A stretch of 31,449 nucleotides of DNA from a virus: positions 1-31,449 of IMG/VR virus record IMGVR_UViG_3300044655_001082. One strand, given 5' to 3'. Positions 17,368-25,395 of this stretch are shown piece after piece (the stretch's first letter is position 1; each line of letters begins with the position of its first letter). The position numbers were made by a program, and so were the translations under genes. The notes beneath the pieces are model-generated. The model saw nothing but the letters and a program-made list of their open reading frames with translations. It ran no database searches and was not told where the DNA came from.

Positions 17368-17526
17368 TTATGCTCCTTCTACTAAAGTTTGAGCTTCTTG
17401 AGCTGCAAGTAAGTCTTGAGCAGCTTGTAATTGCCCACACATACTATCCGCAGGAAGTTGATTTGTTTCTTGGGGTAAAGAAGTATCTACCACACTTCCA
17501 TCTTCTTGAATAACACTACTAGCCAT
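17368..17526 (-). CDS. Small hypothetical protein between U and V (52 aa)
   Basis: 52 residues beginning MASSVIQEDGSVVDTSLPQE and ending with an Ala/Gln-rich helix (QAAQDLLAAQEAQTLVEGA). The ATG at 17524-17526 has GAGGT five bases upstream. A longer open frame to 17583 begins at a TTG inside U and is not favoured. It stops five bases before V. The acidic, flexible front and helical end resemble a small assembly factor, but I do not recognise it. Confidence 0.6.
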   Translation of the reverse strand: MASSVIQEDGSVVDTSLPQETNQLPADSMCGQLQAAQDLLAAQEAQTLVEGA

Positions 17527-17534
17527 AAATACCT

Positions 17535-17948
17535 CTATAAAATTGAAGTTGTTGGAAAACCAATTCGCCAAACATCTACCCAATAGAACTTACTATTAGA
17601 TAGACCCATAACTCCACCTTGGGCGTATGTGAAGCTTGTATGAATACTATTAGCTGCAACTGGATTCCAACCTATAAGTTTTTTATAGATAGTTTTCCAG
17701 ATTGTACTAAAATCAGCTTGCTGACAAATCAGCTGGATAGTAAAGTTTTGTACTAAGTTCTCACCATTAAGGTCATAAGTGTCATAAGCTAATGGTTGAT
17801 TAGGGTTTCTACTATCTATATTACTATAACTAATATATACTATAGGAAGGTCAGTTAAAGCTTGCAAATCAACTTCTCGGTCTCTTGCAAACTGAATAGT
17901 ATATCCTGTAGTATCTAATCTAGTTTTTAAAGTTTCTAAAGTAATCAT
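17535..17948 (-). CDS. U: Tail terminator protein U
   Basis: 137 residues, close to lambda U (131). It has the alpha/beta terminator pattern: an N-terminal helix (LETLKTRLDTTGY), a DLPIVYISYSNID strand, a central QNFTIQLICQ strand, and the C-terminal KFYWVDVWRIGFPTTSIL. U caps the tube when it reaches the length set by H and joins the tail to the head. Its ATG overlaps the upstream stop as ATGA, and the next genes are the 52-residue protein and V, in lambda-like order. Confidence 0.75.
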   Translation of the reverse strand: MITLETLKTRLDTTGYTIQFARDREVDLQALTDLPIVYISYSNIDSRNPNQPLAYDTYDLNGENLVQNFTIQLICQQADFSTIWKTIYKKLIGWNPVAANSIHTSFTYAQGGVMGLSNSKFYWVDVWRIGFPTTSIL

Positions 17949-18256
17949 AAAAGAACCTTGGAGATGTAATCTACATAAAGTTTAGAGTAGCCAGTAAGGT
18001 CTGGAACGGGAGCTTTAGTTACACTAAAAGTATATGTATAAGCCGTGTCGTCTATTGTAAATTCATCATCAAGTTGTAGTTGATTATCGGCTATATCTAA
18101 AGTTGAAACTCTAAATGTAAAGTCTTGTTTAGTAACTTCGTAATCAGCTGTAATGATAGATTCAACTTGAAAACCAGGAATTCCATAAATCTCAAACTGG
18201 GTAAATGTAAGAAGGATTCCAGCTTTTTCAAGAACCATTTGTATGTCTTCTATCAT
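17945..18256 (-). CDS. Head-tail joining protein, FII-like
   Basis: 103 residues, mostly beta strands after a first helix (MIEDIQMVLEKAG). The QLDDEFTIDDTAYTYTFSVT segment resembles the barrel strands of small head-tail connectors of the FII type. In lambda FII (117 residues) comes before Z; here it comes after. ATGA overlaps on both sides link it to the Z-like gene and to U. The assignment rests on size, position and fold pattern rather than a clear motif. Confidence 0.6.
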   Translation of the reverse strand: MIEDIQMVLEKAGILLTFTQFEIYGIPGFQVESIITADYEVTKQDFTFRVSTLDIADNQLQLDDEFTIDDTAYTYTFSVTKAPVPDLTGYSKLYVDYISKVLL

Positions 18257-18918
18257 AAGTCCAGTTTCTCCATTACTCTGTCAGCAAAGCTATTTCTAAA
18301 ATCTATAAGATACTTATTTTCATCATAAACCTTTCCTGCCATTTCTGGTAAACTAGGTCCGTTAATTTCATAATAAGGTTCTCTCACACCTAAAAGGTCA
18401 TCTCTAGTAGGAAGTACTTGCCAAGTTTGACCACCTTCAAAGTAGTTTCCTCTTCTCATAACTCTAATCTTTGCATTAACTTTTCCTTTAAATGCGCCTT
18501 TGATTAAAGTCTGTCTATCTCTTCGTATATGAGCTATAACTGCATCTACGGGTTTCTTTCTTTTAATATGACCAGCTAAATCTGGTGTAAATATATTTGG
18601 AGCTACAAACTTACTAATTGCTCCAGTTGGCACTGTTTGGTTAGGAAAAGCAGATATAGGAAGTCTAGGACCTTCATACTCCAAACCAGAAGATATAAAA
18701 CCAGCACCTCTTCTTAAATTAGATTCAGTTGAACCTACAAGTACTGAATTTAAACTTCTATTTCCTGTCATATAGGTTTGTTTAACTTGGTTAGTTAAAA
18801 CCCTATGCAGTTCTCCAGTTACAGAACCTATGGCTTTCACTACTTTTTTCTCAAATACTTCTGTACTTAAAGCTTGTTTAAGTTCTTCAGCACCTTCAAA
18901 AGTTATAGTAAAAGCCAT
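18253..18918 (-). CDS. Z: Tail completion protein Z
   Basis: 221 residues against about 192 for lambda Z. The N-terminal helix AEELKQALSTEVFEKKVVKAIGSVTGELHRVLTNQVKQTY, the later KAFKGKVNAKIRVMRR-type strand and the basic character match the minor tail protein Z / HK97 gp10-like group. These proteins act at the head-tail junction. The gene starts 12 bases after the capsid gene and overlaps the FII-like gene by four bases. Confidence 0.75.
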   Translation of the reverse strand: MAFTITFEGAEELKQALSTEVFEKKVVKAIGSVTGELHRVLTNQVKQTYMTGNRSLNSVLVGSTESNLRRGAGFISSGLEYEGPRLPISAFPNQTVPTGAISKFVAPNIFTPDLAGHIKRKKPVDAVIAHIRRDRQTLIKGAFKGKVNAKIRVMRRGNYFEGGQTWQVLPTRDDLLGVREPYYEINGPSLPEMAGKVYDENKYLIDFRNSFADRVMEKLDL

Positions 18919-18930
18919 AGTTGTTCTACC

Positions 18931-20076
18931 TTACATTACTTTCCAAGCAACTGTTGAGTTGATTTTGGTGTGCATGAATAAAGGAGCTGATTGACCTTGT
19001 AACCAAGGAGTACCAAACTCATCTTCTACCCATGAATTCCAGAACATTTCAGTAGCTACAAAGTCAGCCGCACCATGTTGGATAGCACCATAAGCTTGTA
19101 CACCATAAGTAGCAGCTGGAACCATAACTACCCAACCGTTAGGAATGAACTTAGTTAAGCTTGTAGATGCACTTGCAGTACCTTGATAAGCTGCATTGTA
19201 TGTCCAGATAGGAATACCAGCAATAGTACCACGAAGTTTCAAACCTTCTTTAGATTGTTGACGTGGTAACAAGTCAACTAAGAAAGAAGAAGTAGTTGTG
19301 ATTAAAGTTGAAATCACAGTTGCAAAACTTGCGTCTTTAGTTACTTCTTGCCAAGCATCATCAGACATATAGATTTTGCTGATTGGTTCCCAAGCTGCAT
19401 CTAACATTTGTTGTAAGTCAGCAATAGGAGATACAGCTTTAGTACCACCTGTAGAACCCCAAGCACGTTTACCTGCGCCACCGTTATCAGTAATAACTGG
19501 TAAAGTAGAACCTGTAGGTAAGTTAACTGCAGTTGCAGTCAAGTTTGCACGGTTAGCTTTACCACCGTTTAAAGTAGCAGCGTCAGTAGCAATATTTGGT
19601 TCTAAATCTACTAATACAGAAGGATGTCTTTCTGAAGTAGCAACATAAGAACCGTAAAGTAAGATTTGTGATGCAATCCATTCAAGTAAACGGTCACGTT
19701 TAGCTTGCATTAACATCATGTTATCTTGCAATGCAGAAGCAATACGTCCAGCATTAGAAGTAGGAACAGAAATCTGCTCACCAACTCTTCTTGCACGAAT
19801 GTTTCTGAAGTCAACTGTAGTTTTATCTTTCCAGTAAGCAGGATAGAATACTTTAGTTTGGTAGCCACGAGCAACAGTTGGTTTAGCTTGTGCATCTGGA
19901 GCTACAAAGATACCAATACGCAAGTCTGGAGAAACTTTATCTAAGTTAATAGTTTCAGTTTCAAAAGGTTGCATAACACCAAAGTTAGATTGTAACTCGG
20001 TAGGAGTTGGGTATTCACGGTCAGTAAGTGTACCGTAAATCTCATTTAATTCATAAGGAGTAGCAAAACGAGCCAT
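18931..20076 (-). CDS. E: Major capsid protein E
   Basis: 381 residues (lambda E: 341). It shows the lambda E family features: an N-terminal arm (MARFATPYELNEIYGTLTDRE), the FVAPDAQAKP-type segment followed by AYWKDKTTVDFRNIRARRVGEQI (about 78-105), the central domain with IYMSDDAWQEVTKD (about 235-250), and the C-terminal FWNSWVEDEFGTPWLQGQSAPL (about 345-366). It forms the icosahedral shell with HK97 fold. GAGGT lies before the ATG, and it follows D by two bases. The codon choice near this gene is slightly richer in G and C at third positions (for example GGT and GCA), as expected for a highly expressed gene. Confidence 0.93.
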   Translation of the reverse strand: MARFATPYELNEIYGTLTDREYPTPTELQSNFGVMQPFETETINLDKVSPDLRIGIFVAPDAQAKPTVARGYQTKVFYPAYWKDKTTVDFRNIRARRVGEQISVPTSNAGRIASALQDNMMLMQAKRDRLLEWIASQILLYGSYVATSERHPSVLVDLEPNIATDAATLNGGKANRANLTATAVNLPTGSTLPVITDNGGAGKRAWGSTGGTKAVSPIADLQQMLDAAWEPISKIYMSDDAWQEVTKDASFATVISTLITTTSSFLVDLLPRQQSKEGLKLRGTIAGIPIWTYNAAYQGTASASTSLTKFIPNGWVVMVPAATYGVQAYGAIQHGAADFVATEMFWNSWVEDEFGTPWLQGQSAPLFMHTKINSTVAWKVM

Positions 20077-20078
20077 TA

Positions 20079-20435
20079 TTATACCTCACCAGTATCTAAG
20101 AATGTTAAGGCAATCATACTACCTTCAACAAGTTTTTGTTTTAACAAGTTAGTGTTGATTGCTGAAGGAAATACAAGTTGGTCAGCAAAGAAGTCACCAG
20201 CGATATAAGCTTGAGCAGGTTGGTCAGCTGAAGTAGCATCTACAGCGTTCAAAAGAATACCAGCTACTTTATTAACACCAGCGTGTACTTTCCATTTACC
20301 AGCTGTATCTGACTCTAATAGAGTGTATTGAGCTAGGTTTTGTCCTAAAAGTAAAGTACCAGTTTTAACTACTACGTCTGGGTCTGAACCAGCAATAAGT
20401 CTTTTAGGTGTATATGTAAAAGTTTCAGCAGCCAT
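20079..20435 (-). CDS. D: Head decoration protein D
   Basis: 118 residues (lambda D: 110). The strands KRLIAGSDPDVVVKTGTLLLG, QYTLLESDTAGKWKVHAG and KVAGILLNAVDAT, and the AYIAGDFFADQLVFP segment, match the lambda D / HDPD family. Trimers of this protein stabilise the expanded capsid. Its ATG shares a base with the stop of C/scaffold (TAATG, 20433-20437), so it is translationally coupled to the scaffold. Confidence 0.92.
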   Translation of the reverse strand: MAAETFTYTPKRLIAGSDPDVVVKTGTLLLGQNLAQYTLLESDTAGKWKVHAGVNKVAGILLNAVDATSADQPAQAYIAGDFFADQLVFPSAINTNLLKQKLVEGSMIALTFLDTGEV

Positions 20436-20836
20436 TATTTAACTCCTTTAGATAGAGAGTGAGCAGCGGCAACAATGTCTTTAATAGAGTAAGAAGTACC
20501 TTCAATCTCTACTTTAGTTTCAGTTGCATCAGTTGTTAAGTTTTTAGAAACAGTAGCTTCTACTGGAGCAGCTGTGTCGATTGCAGTTGAAGTACCGATA
20601 GCATCGGCAATAGCAGTAAAGATGTCAACTGCATCTTCTTTAGCTGTACCAGCTGAGATACGTTTAATAACTTGTTCAGCTGTAATTTTCAAAGACTGAC
20701 CTGCGCCTAAGATGTCAATACATCTTGCACGTTCATCAGCAATAGCTTTTGCTACAGTGTTAGTAACACTAGCTTGCAGTGTAGCTAACTCCGTATCTTT
20801 AGCACTAAGTTGAGCTTTCAACTCTTCTAGTGTCAT
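20435..20836 (-). CDS. Nu3: Internal scaffold protein (Nu3-like), nested in C
   Basis: An in-frame ATG at 20834-20836 within C is preceded by CGAGGTG (SD at 20842-20847), a better ribosome site than most genes in the window. The 133-residue product begins MTLEELKAQLSAKDTELATL, an amphipathic helix. It continues as acidic and Ala-rich helix and ends SIKDIVAAAHSLSKGVK. Lambda makes Nu3 from the 3' end of C in the same way. The internal start is inferred from the SD and from this parallel. Confidence 0.75.
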   Translation of the reverse strand: MTLEELKAQLSAKDTELATLQASVTNTVAKAIADERARCIDILGAGQSLKITAEQVIKRISAGTAKEDAVDIFTAIADAIGTSTAIDTAAPVEATVSKNLTTDATETKVEIEGTSYSIKDIVAAAHSLSKGVK

Positions 20837-21676
20837 AACATCACCTCGTTTAGTTGTTGAATTTAAATTTAAATTAATTACTTCATCCATAGAGGAAACA
20901 ATTCCATCTATAAGACCTAACTCTAGTGCCTTATTACCTAAGAAAGCATCAGCTTTCATACTAACAATAGACTCTAAGGTTAATTGTGGGCGGTTCTTCG
21001 CCACTTCTGCATTAAAGAGACTGTCTAGTTCAGCTAACATAGCCGAGTACTTATCAATAACAGCAGAAGATATTTGTTCGTGAGGATTGTATAAAGCTTT
21101 ATCCTCTTTACTACGCAAGATTGTATAGTTATAGCCGTCTTGTTTGTCTGCTTCAGTAACATCTACTAGGGACATGATGACACCAATAGAACCTACTGTT
21201 GAGCTTTCAGTTGCATATACTGTTTGAGCCGCTGAACCGATTGCATAAGCAGCTGAAGTCATAGAACCATCAGTAAATGCTACAGTTTCTACCCCGTAAA
21301 CGGATGGTAAAGAAGCTATATAGCTTGAAAGACCAAAAAGACCAGATACTTCACCGCCAGGGCTGTCAATGTAGAATAAAACCTTATCTGCGCCTTCAGC
21401 TACTGCTTCTTCTACTCTACTTTTAATACCTGCATAGGAAGTAAAGCCAGATTCACCAGCTCCTCCTTTAGAAACTAAACTATCAAACACATTAATAACT
21501 GCAGTCGAGTTTGAACTAGTTACTTGTTTTTCTGAAGGACTAGCTACTCCAGTATCTAAAGCTTGACCAGCTAAAAGCTTTAAGCTGACATTACTAGAGA
21601 TAATTTCTAACTTATCTTGACTGATAGCCAGAGGAGTGTTAATTAATCTTGTTAAAAGTCTATGATGTTTGTTCAT
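20435..21676 (-). CDS. C: Capsid maturation protease C (S49/ClpP-like) with scaffold domain
   Basis: 413 residues from the ATG at 21674-21676, preceded by AAGGTGG. An upstream in-frame TTG at 21730 lies inside the promoter region and is rejected. The protease domain (about 55-265) has DSPGG (104-108), the candidate nucleophile Ser141 in MTSAAY, GSIGVI (162-167) and Lys190 in RSKEDK as the likely general base. This is the SppA/S49 pattern used by lambda C. The remainder (about 281-413) is the helical scaffold, also made separately from an internal start. The enzyme digests the scaffold during prohead maturation. It is the first gene after the promoter at 21702-21730. Confidence 0.92.
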   Translation of the reverse strand: MNKHHRLLTRLINTPLAISQDKLEIISSNVSLKLLAGQALDTGVASPSEKQVTSSNSTAVINVFDSLVSKGGAGESGFTSYAGIKSRVEEAVAEGADKVLFYIDSPGGEVSGLFGLSSYIASLPSVYGVETVAFTDGSMTSAAYAIGSAAQTVYATESSTVGSIGVIMSLVDVTEADKQDGYNYTILRSKEDKALYNPHEQISSAVIDKYSAMLAELDSLFNAEVAKNRPQLTLESIVSMKADAFLGNKALELGLIDGIVSSMDEVINLNLNSTTKRGDVMTLEELKAQLSAKDTELATLQASVTNTVAKAIADERARCIDILGAGQSLKITAEQVIKRISAGTAKEDAVDIFTAIADAIGTSTAIDTAAPVEATVSKNLTTDATETKVEIEGTSYSIKDIVAAAHSLSKGVK

Positions 21677-21693
21677 ATACCCACCTTGAAAAT

Positions 21694-21738
21694 GATAGTC
21701 CTTTATACTCTTTCTACAAGGAAAAGTCAAGGACTATC
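21694..21738 (-). promoter_or_regulatory. Promoter for the capsid genes framed by a perfect inverted repeat
   Basis: On the minus strand TTGACT (21725-21730) and TATAAA (21702-21707) are exactly 17 bases apart, a near-consensus sigma70 promoter. The arms GATAGTCCTT (21694-21703) and AAGGACTATC (21729-21738) are perfect inverted copies overlapping the -10 and -35. They look like operator half-sites, or a stem. Expected start of transcription is near 21695, about 20 bases before the C start codon. Confidence 0.7.
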
Positions 21739-21753
21739 TGAATTTATTTACAA

Positions 21754-23199
21754 TTACATACCAGCAGAATTAGGATTTGCTTTTATGTTCTTAGATTGAG
21801 TTGTATCTTTTACAACAGGTTCAAAGCTAACTCCACTTTGTTGTTGAAGCTTTTTATCCTCTACAATTTCTTCAACAGTTAAGTTTCTTTCTTCGAGTTT
21901 ACTTTCCCAAGTTGCAAATCCACTCTGAACCTCAAGTAAATCAGCTTGAGCATCTTTCAAATCATTAACTCCATATTTTCTTGGGTACTGGAAGGTAGGA
22001 GTTAAGTTAGCAAAGCTTTTATTACTATAAATTGAAGCAAGTTCTCTAAACCGATTGCATAAAGGTTGTAAACCTAAGTTTATAATGTAAAACTTATACA
22101 TGAATTCTGCTCTTGTCTTCATATCAATAGCTACTTGCTGAAGAGCTGAGAAACTAATACCTGTAAGGTCTCCAGTAAGAACCTCATAAGTAAGCCCAGC
22201 TGTTTGGGCAATCTTATGTAGTTCAGCTTTGATTAGTTCGGGTAAGTTAGCTCCAATATCTGTACCTTGATAGAAAGCTATATCTTCACCTTTATTTAGG
22301 TATTGGACGCCCCCTCCAGAAGCTTGAGTAACCACTCTTCGCTGACCTGTAGACTTATCAATATCATTTGGGTCAATACTATTAAGAGCAGAACCGACAG
22401 AAACAGCGGCAGAAGGATTAGTATTGCGAACGACCCAACTAATAGCTTGGGCAGCTTTTTGTTTAGCAACTGTAGCATCGGTAAGGTCGTCCAATTCGTA
22501 TAAAGGTAAAAGAATAGGGGTAAGTGCAGGAATACCTCTCCACTGCCCTGGTCTATCTCGGATAAATAGATGTAAAACCTCGTCTGCAGGTACTTCAACT
22601 TTCTCAACAGAGTAAAGATTAAACAAGTTAAAGTTAGGAGTTCTTTTACTAAAGTAGTAAACACTTGGTTTACTATTCTCGAACTTAATACCATTACGGG
22701 TAGTTTGTGGAACTCCATTAGTAAAGTTAGGGTCAAGATACTCGGCTTCAATGTTTTGTAGAACTAGTGGGATAGGATGACCAGCTCTCTTCTTAATCAA
22801 CATTCGGCAAAGAGCTTCTCCAGACTCAAACATAGCTCCATTCCAAGCTTCTTGGGTATTGTCTAAAGTCCCATAACCATCTAAGTTAGGGTCAGCTGCA
22901 AAAGTATCCCAAAGAGCTTGCATCTTTTTATTAACTTTACCTTTATCGTCTTTCCATTTCACGGAAATTGCATTAAGGTTAATAAGGTTCTTTGTTTTAG
23001 CTGTCTTTGCCCAACCATTATTTCTAACAGCATGATGACTTCTTTGCCATAAAAGATTAAGTTCTCTAGCTGCAAGTAGGTCAGATTCTCCAGTAACTAA
23101 ACCTTTCTGCTCAAGTCTATAGTTAGTAACAGCACCATCAAAAGCTTGTTGAGTAGCTCTTGAGTAGTAGAATTCTTCTGAATCATAAGGTAAGGACAT
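21754..23199 (-). CDS. B: Portal protein B
   Basis: 481 residues (lambda B: 533). The lambda portal family pattern is clear: AARELNLLWQRSHHAVRNNGWAK near residues 44-66, the GYGTLDNTQEAW region, then LHLFIRDRPGQWRGIPALTPILLPLYELDDLTDATVAKQKAA near 205-245, and ISFSALQQVAIDMKTRAEF near 345-363. The ring forms the DNA entry vertex and docks terminase. It follows W by two bases and has a weak SD. A promoter for the next gene begins right after its stop. Confidence 0.93.
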   Translation of the reverse strand: MSLPYDSEEFYYSRATQQAFDGAVTNYRLEQKGLVTGESDLLAARELNLLWQRSHHAVRNNGWAKTAKTKNLINLNAISVKWKDDKGKVNKKMQALWDTFAADPNLDGYGTLDNTQEAWNGAMFESGEALCRMLIKKRAGHPIPLVLQNIEAEYLDPNFTNGVPQTTRNGIKFENSKPSVYYFSKRTPNFNLFNLYSVEKVEVPADEVLHLFIRDRPGQWRGIPALTPILLPLYELDDLTDATVAKQKAAQAISWVVRNTNPSAAVSVGSALNSIDPNDIDKSTGQRRVVTQASGGGVQYLNKGEDIAFYQGTDIGANLPELIKAELHKIAQTAGLTYEVLTGDLTGISFSALQQVAIDMKTRAEFMYKFYIINLGLQPLCNRFRELASIYSNKSFANLTPTFQYPRKYGVNDLKDAQADLLEVQSGFATWESKLEERNLTVEEIVEDKKLQQQSGVSFEPVVKDTTQSKNIKANPNSAGM

Positions 23200-23201
23200 A
23201 A

Positions 23202-23471
23202 TTAGGCTCTAAATTTAGTTACGTTAAGAGGAATGTTAGTCATAGTTCTAAACTGCATCTGAGGTTGAGTTTGAAGACTAGCTAACTCCTGCGTCAATTC
23301 AGCTTGTTCAGCTTTTAAAACCTCATAAGTTATTTCTTGATACTGGAAAAGACGAGTAAAGTCCCCAGAACCTAACCGAAGTTGGGTTAAGCGTTTCCCA
23401 GCTATTAAATCTTGCAGAGCAGCATTAACTACTGACAAATCTGCTTGCACTTCTGTTAATGTTCTAGCCAT
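23202..23471 (-). CDS. W: Head-tail joining protein W
   Basis: 89 residues (lambda W: 68). It has the helix-strand-strand-helix pattern of the gpW family: LTEVQADLSVVNAALQDLIAGKRLTQLRLGSGDFTRLFQYQEITYEVLKAEQAELTQELASL. The extra length is a C-terminal tail. It overlaps the terminase gene by eight bases. W closes the portal after packaging and prepares the site for tail attachment. Confidence 0.88.
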   Translation of the reverse strand: MARTLTEVQADLSVVNAALQDLIAGKRLTQLRLGSGDFTRLFQYQEITYEVLKAEQAELTQELASLQTQPQMQFRTMTNIPLNVTKFRA

Positions 23472-25395
23472 TAAAATCTCCAGTTTCAGTTGTAACGTGT
23501 AGGTACTGTTCTAAAGCAGCCCAGTGGAAGTTGGTGTAGTTTCTAATTTGTATAGCATAAGCAGCATGAAGAGCCATCTTTTCACAGTCAATAGCTTCTT
23601 TATGTTTACCAGAGATTAGCTTATAGCCAGCTTTAGTTGTATCTGTTTCAAATGTTTTTCTACAGGAGAGAATACCTTCTTCGTAACCTCCATACATAGT
23701 TTCGCAATGATAGTTTCTATCTCGATTGCCTTTAAGGTTAAACCTTCTGAGAACTTCCTCATGTGCGCGGTAAGCTCCCATAGGAAAGACATTTACACCC
23801 ATAGTTTGAGCTAAAGTCTTTCTTTCTTGAGTAGCTGAACCTACTTCCATAGTGTTAGGTTCATTAAATATCTCATAGTTGTTGAACTTCAACTCTCCAA
23901 TACCTTTACAAGCAAAGATATGTTGATGCTTTAAACTCATCTCTGAGACCCATCTATACACTAGTTCAGCTGTTGCACCATCACCAGAGTCAATAGAAGC
24001 AGCTGAGATAGTTAAGAACTTGCCTTTACCAGCTCCATGAGTCCATTTCTGAAGAATGTAATCAGATAATCTTTCCCAAACTGAATCACTATAGTCAAGT
24101 ACATCTCCAAAGATTTCAGTCCAGTTAACTAGCCAAGAGTTGCCATTTCTTCCCCAAGCTCTAGTTACTATAGCAAAACGATTATGCTGAACGTCAATAC
24201 CTGTGGTTAGGATTAAACCTTCATAAGGAACTACCATTTCTGGGTAATTCTGTCTTCTAGCTTTCATTTCATCTATACTTAGTCCAGCATTTAGAGGAAC
24301 ATAAGCTTCACCTTTAGAGTTATTAGTAAAACTCTTCATCAAACCTTCATGCCCATTGTCATATGCTTTCTGAGCTTTAAGTTTCTGTTTAGCTAGATTA
24401 ACAAGACTTGAAGCTTCAAAGGAACTTAACAATTCATTGAAAGCGAATCCATAAGTATCAGATACGCTAGGATTAGAGCTAACCCAACCCATATTATGAT
24501 AGTCGAGAGCAGCAATAACATTTCGTTTCTTATCGTCATTGTTCCAGATTCCTAAGCAAAAGGGACATTCATAGTAAGCTGTTTCGGGATTATATATCCC
24601 ATAGAACTCATCTATTCTTCTTTCTTGCCACTCGTCACACTTTAAGTTATCAAAACTTAGAGAATGAAACTCATTGCAAAGGTGACAAGGAACTAGGTAA
24701 ACCATCTTATTACTTTGTTCATAAGCTGAATCTACTTGACTAAAGTCTTTATCTGTAGGAGTTCCAGCATATATAAGTTTACTGTCAGAGAATGACTTCA
24801 TTCTTTGTTTAAGAATAGCCATCCCATCTCCTTGATTGTTAACGTCTTTCTTAACACCATCTGGTTCTTCGACTACTACATAAGGTATTACTGAGGACTT
24901 TCCATCTTCAGCTGTACCTGCATTTGCAAGAACTAAGAAACCTCCATCATAAGGAATATGCTTGTGAGATACTTTAGCTAAACTTCCAATCTTTTCTCTA
25001 AGTACTGGAGTATGTTTAATGTAAGGAACTAACTTTTCCTTGTAGAACTTCTGCGCTGAAGCTGCTCTAGGAAAAGCTATCATTATGTTTCTTGGGTCTA
25101 GGTCAATAGTTCGCCCTATCCAGTTATTAATAGTTTCTGTCCAAGCAATCTGAGCTGACTTCTTACCTACAATAACTCCTATCTCTGGGTTGTCTAAACA
25201 CTCCATTACATAAAGCATCCAAGGAGTTTCCATACAGTTCATCTTTCCTGGACGTGAGGATACGTCTGAGGTTAAGAACCTATTAGCTTCTGCCCACTCT
25301 CTTGTAGACATCCTGTTAGGTTTTTTAAATAACTGTAGAGCTTTACCTATAAAGAGACGTTCTCCCCAACTAGTTTCTAAGTTAAGTTCAGCCAT
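23464..25395 (-). CDS. A: Terminase large subunit A
   Basis: 643 residues, almost the same as lambda A (641). It has a Walker A-like VGKKSAQIAWTE (about 76-87), Walker B VVVEEPDG (about 173-180), two zinc-type pairs (Cys237-x-x-Cys240 and Cys277-x-x-Cys280), a nuclease motif TTGIDVQHNRFAI with Asp401, and a second acidic motif AASIDSGDG with Asp469. This is the GpA/PF05876 type, which pumps DNA and cuts the concatemer. The ATG at 25393-25395 has AAGGAG upstream; the in-frame TTG at 25404 is rejected. It overlaps the HNH gene by eight bases. Confidence 0.95.
   Translation of the reverse strand: MAELNLETSWGERLFIGKALQLFKKPNRMSTREWAEANRFLTSDVSSRPGKMNCMETPWMLYVMECLDNPEIGVIVGKKSAQIAWTETINNWIGRTIDLDPRNIMIAFPRAASAQKFYKEKLVPYIKHTPVLREKIGSLAKVSHKHIPYDGGFLVLANAGTAEDGKSSVIPYVVVEEPDGVKKDVNNQGDGMAILKQRMKSFSDSKLIYAGTPTDKDFSQVDSAYEQSNKMVYLVPCHLCNEFHSLSFDNLKCDEWQERRIDEFYGIYNPETAYYECPFCLGIWNNDDKKRNVIAALDYHNMGWVSSNPSVSDTYGFAFNELLSSFEASSLVNLAKQKLKAQKAYDNGHEGLMKSFTNNSKGEAYVPLNAGLSIDEMKARRQNYPEMVVPYEGLILTTGIDVQHNRFAIVTRAWGRNGNSWLVNWTEIFGDVLDYSDSVWERLSDYILQKWTHGAGKGKFLTISAASIDSGDGATAELVYRWVSEMSLKHQHIFACKGIGELKFNNYEIFNEPNTMEVGSATQERKTLAQTMGVNVFPMGAYRAHEEVLRRFNLKGNRDRNYHCETMYGGYEEGILSCRKTFETDTTKAGYKLISGKHKEAIDCEKMALHAAYAIQIRNYTNFHWAALEQYLHVTTETGDFNG

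Noticed and set aside
22296-22751. 151-codon open frame on the minus strand within the portal gene
   Set aside because: It is in another frame of a well-supported gene, Leu-rich without domain character, and has no ribosome site in an operon context.
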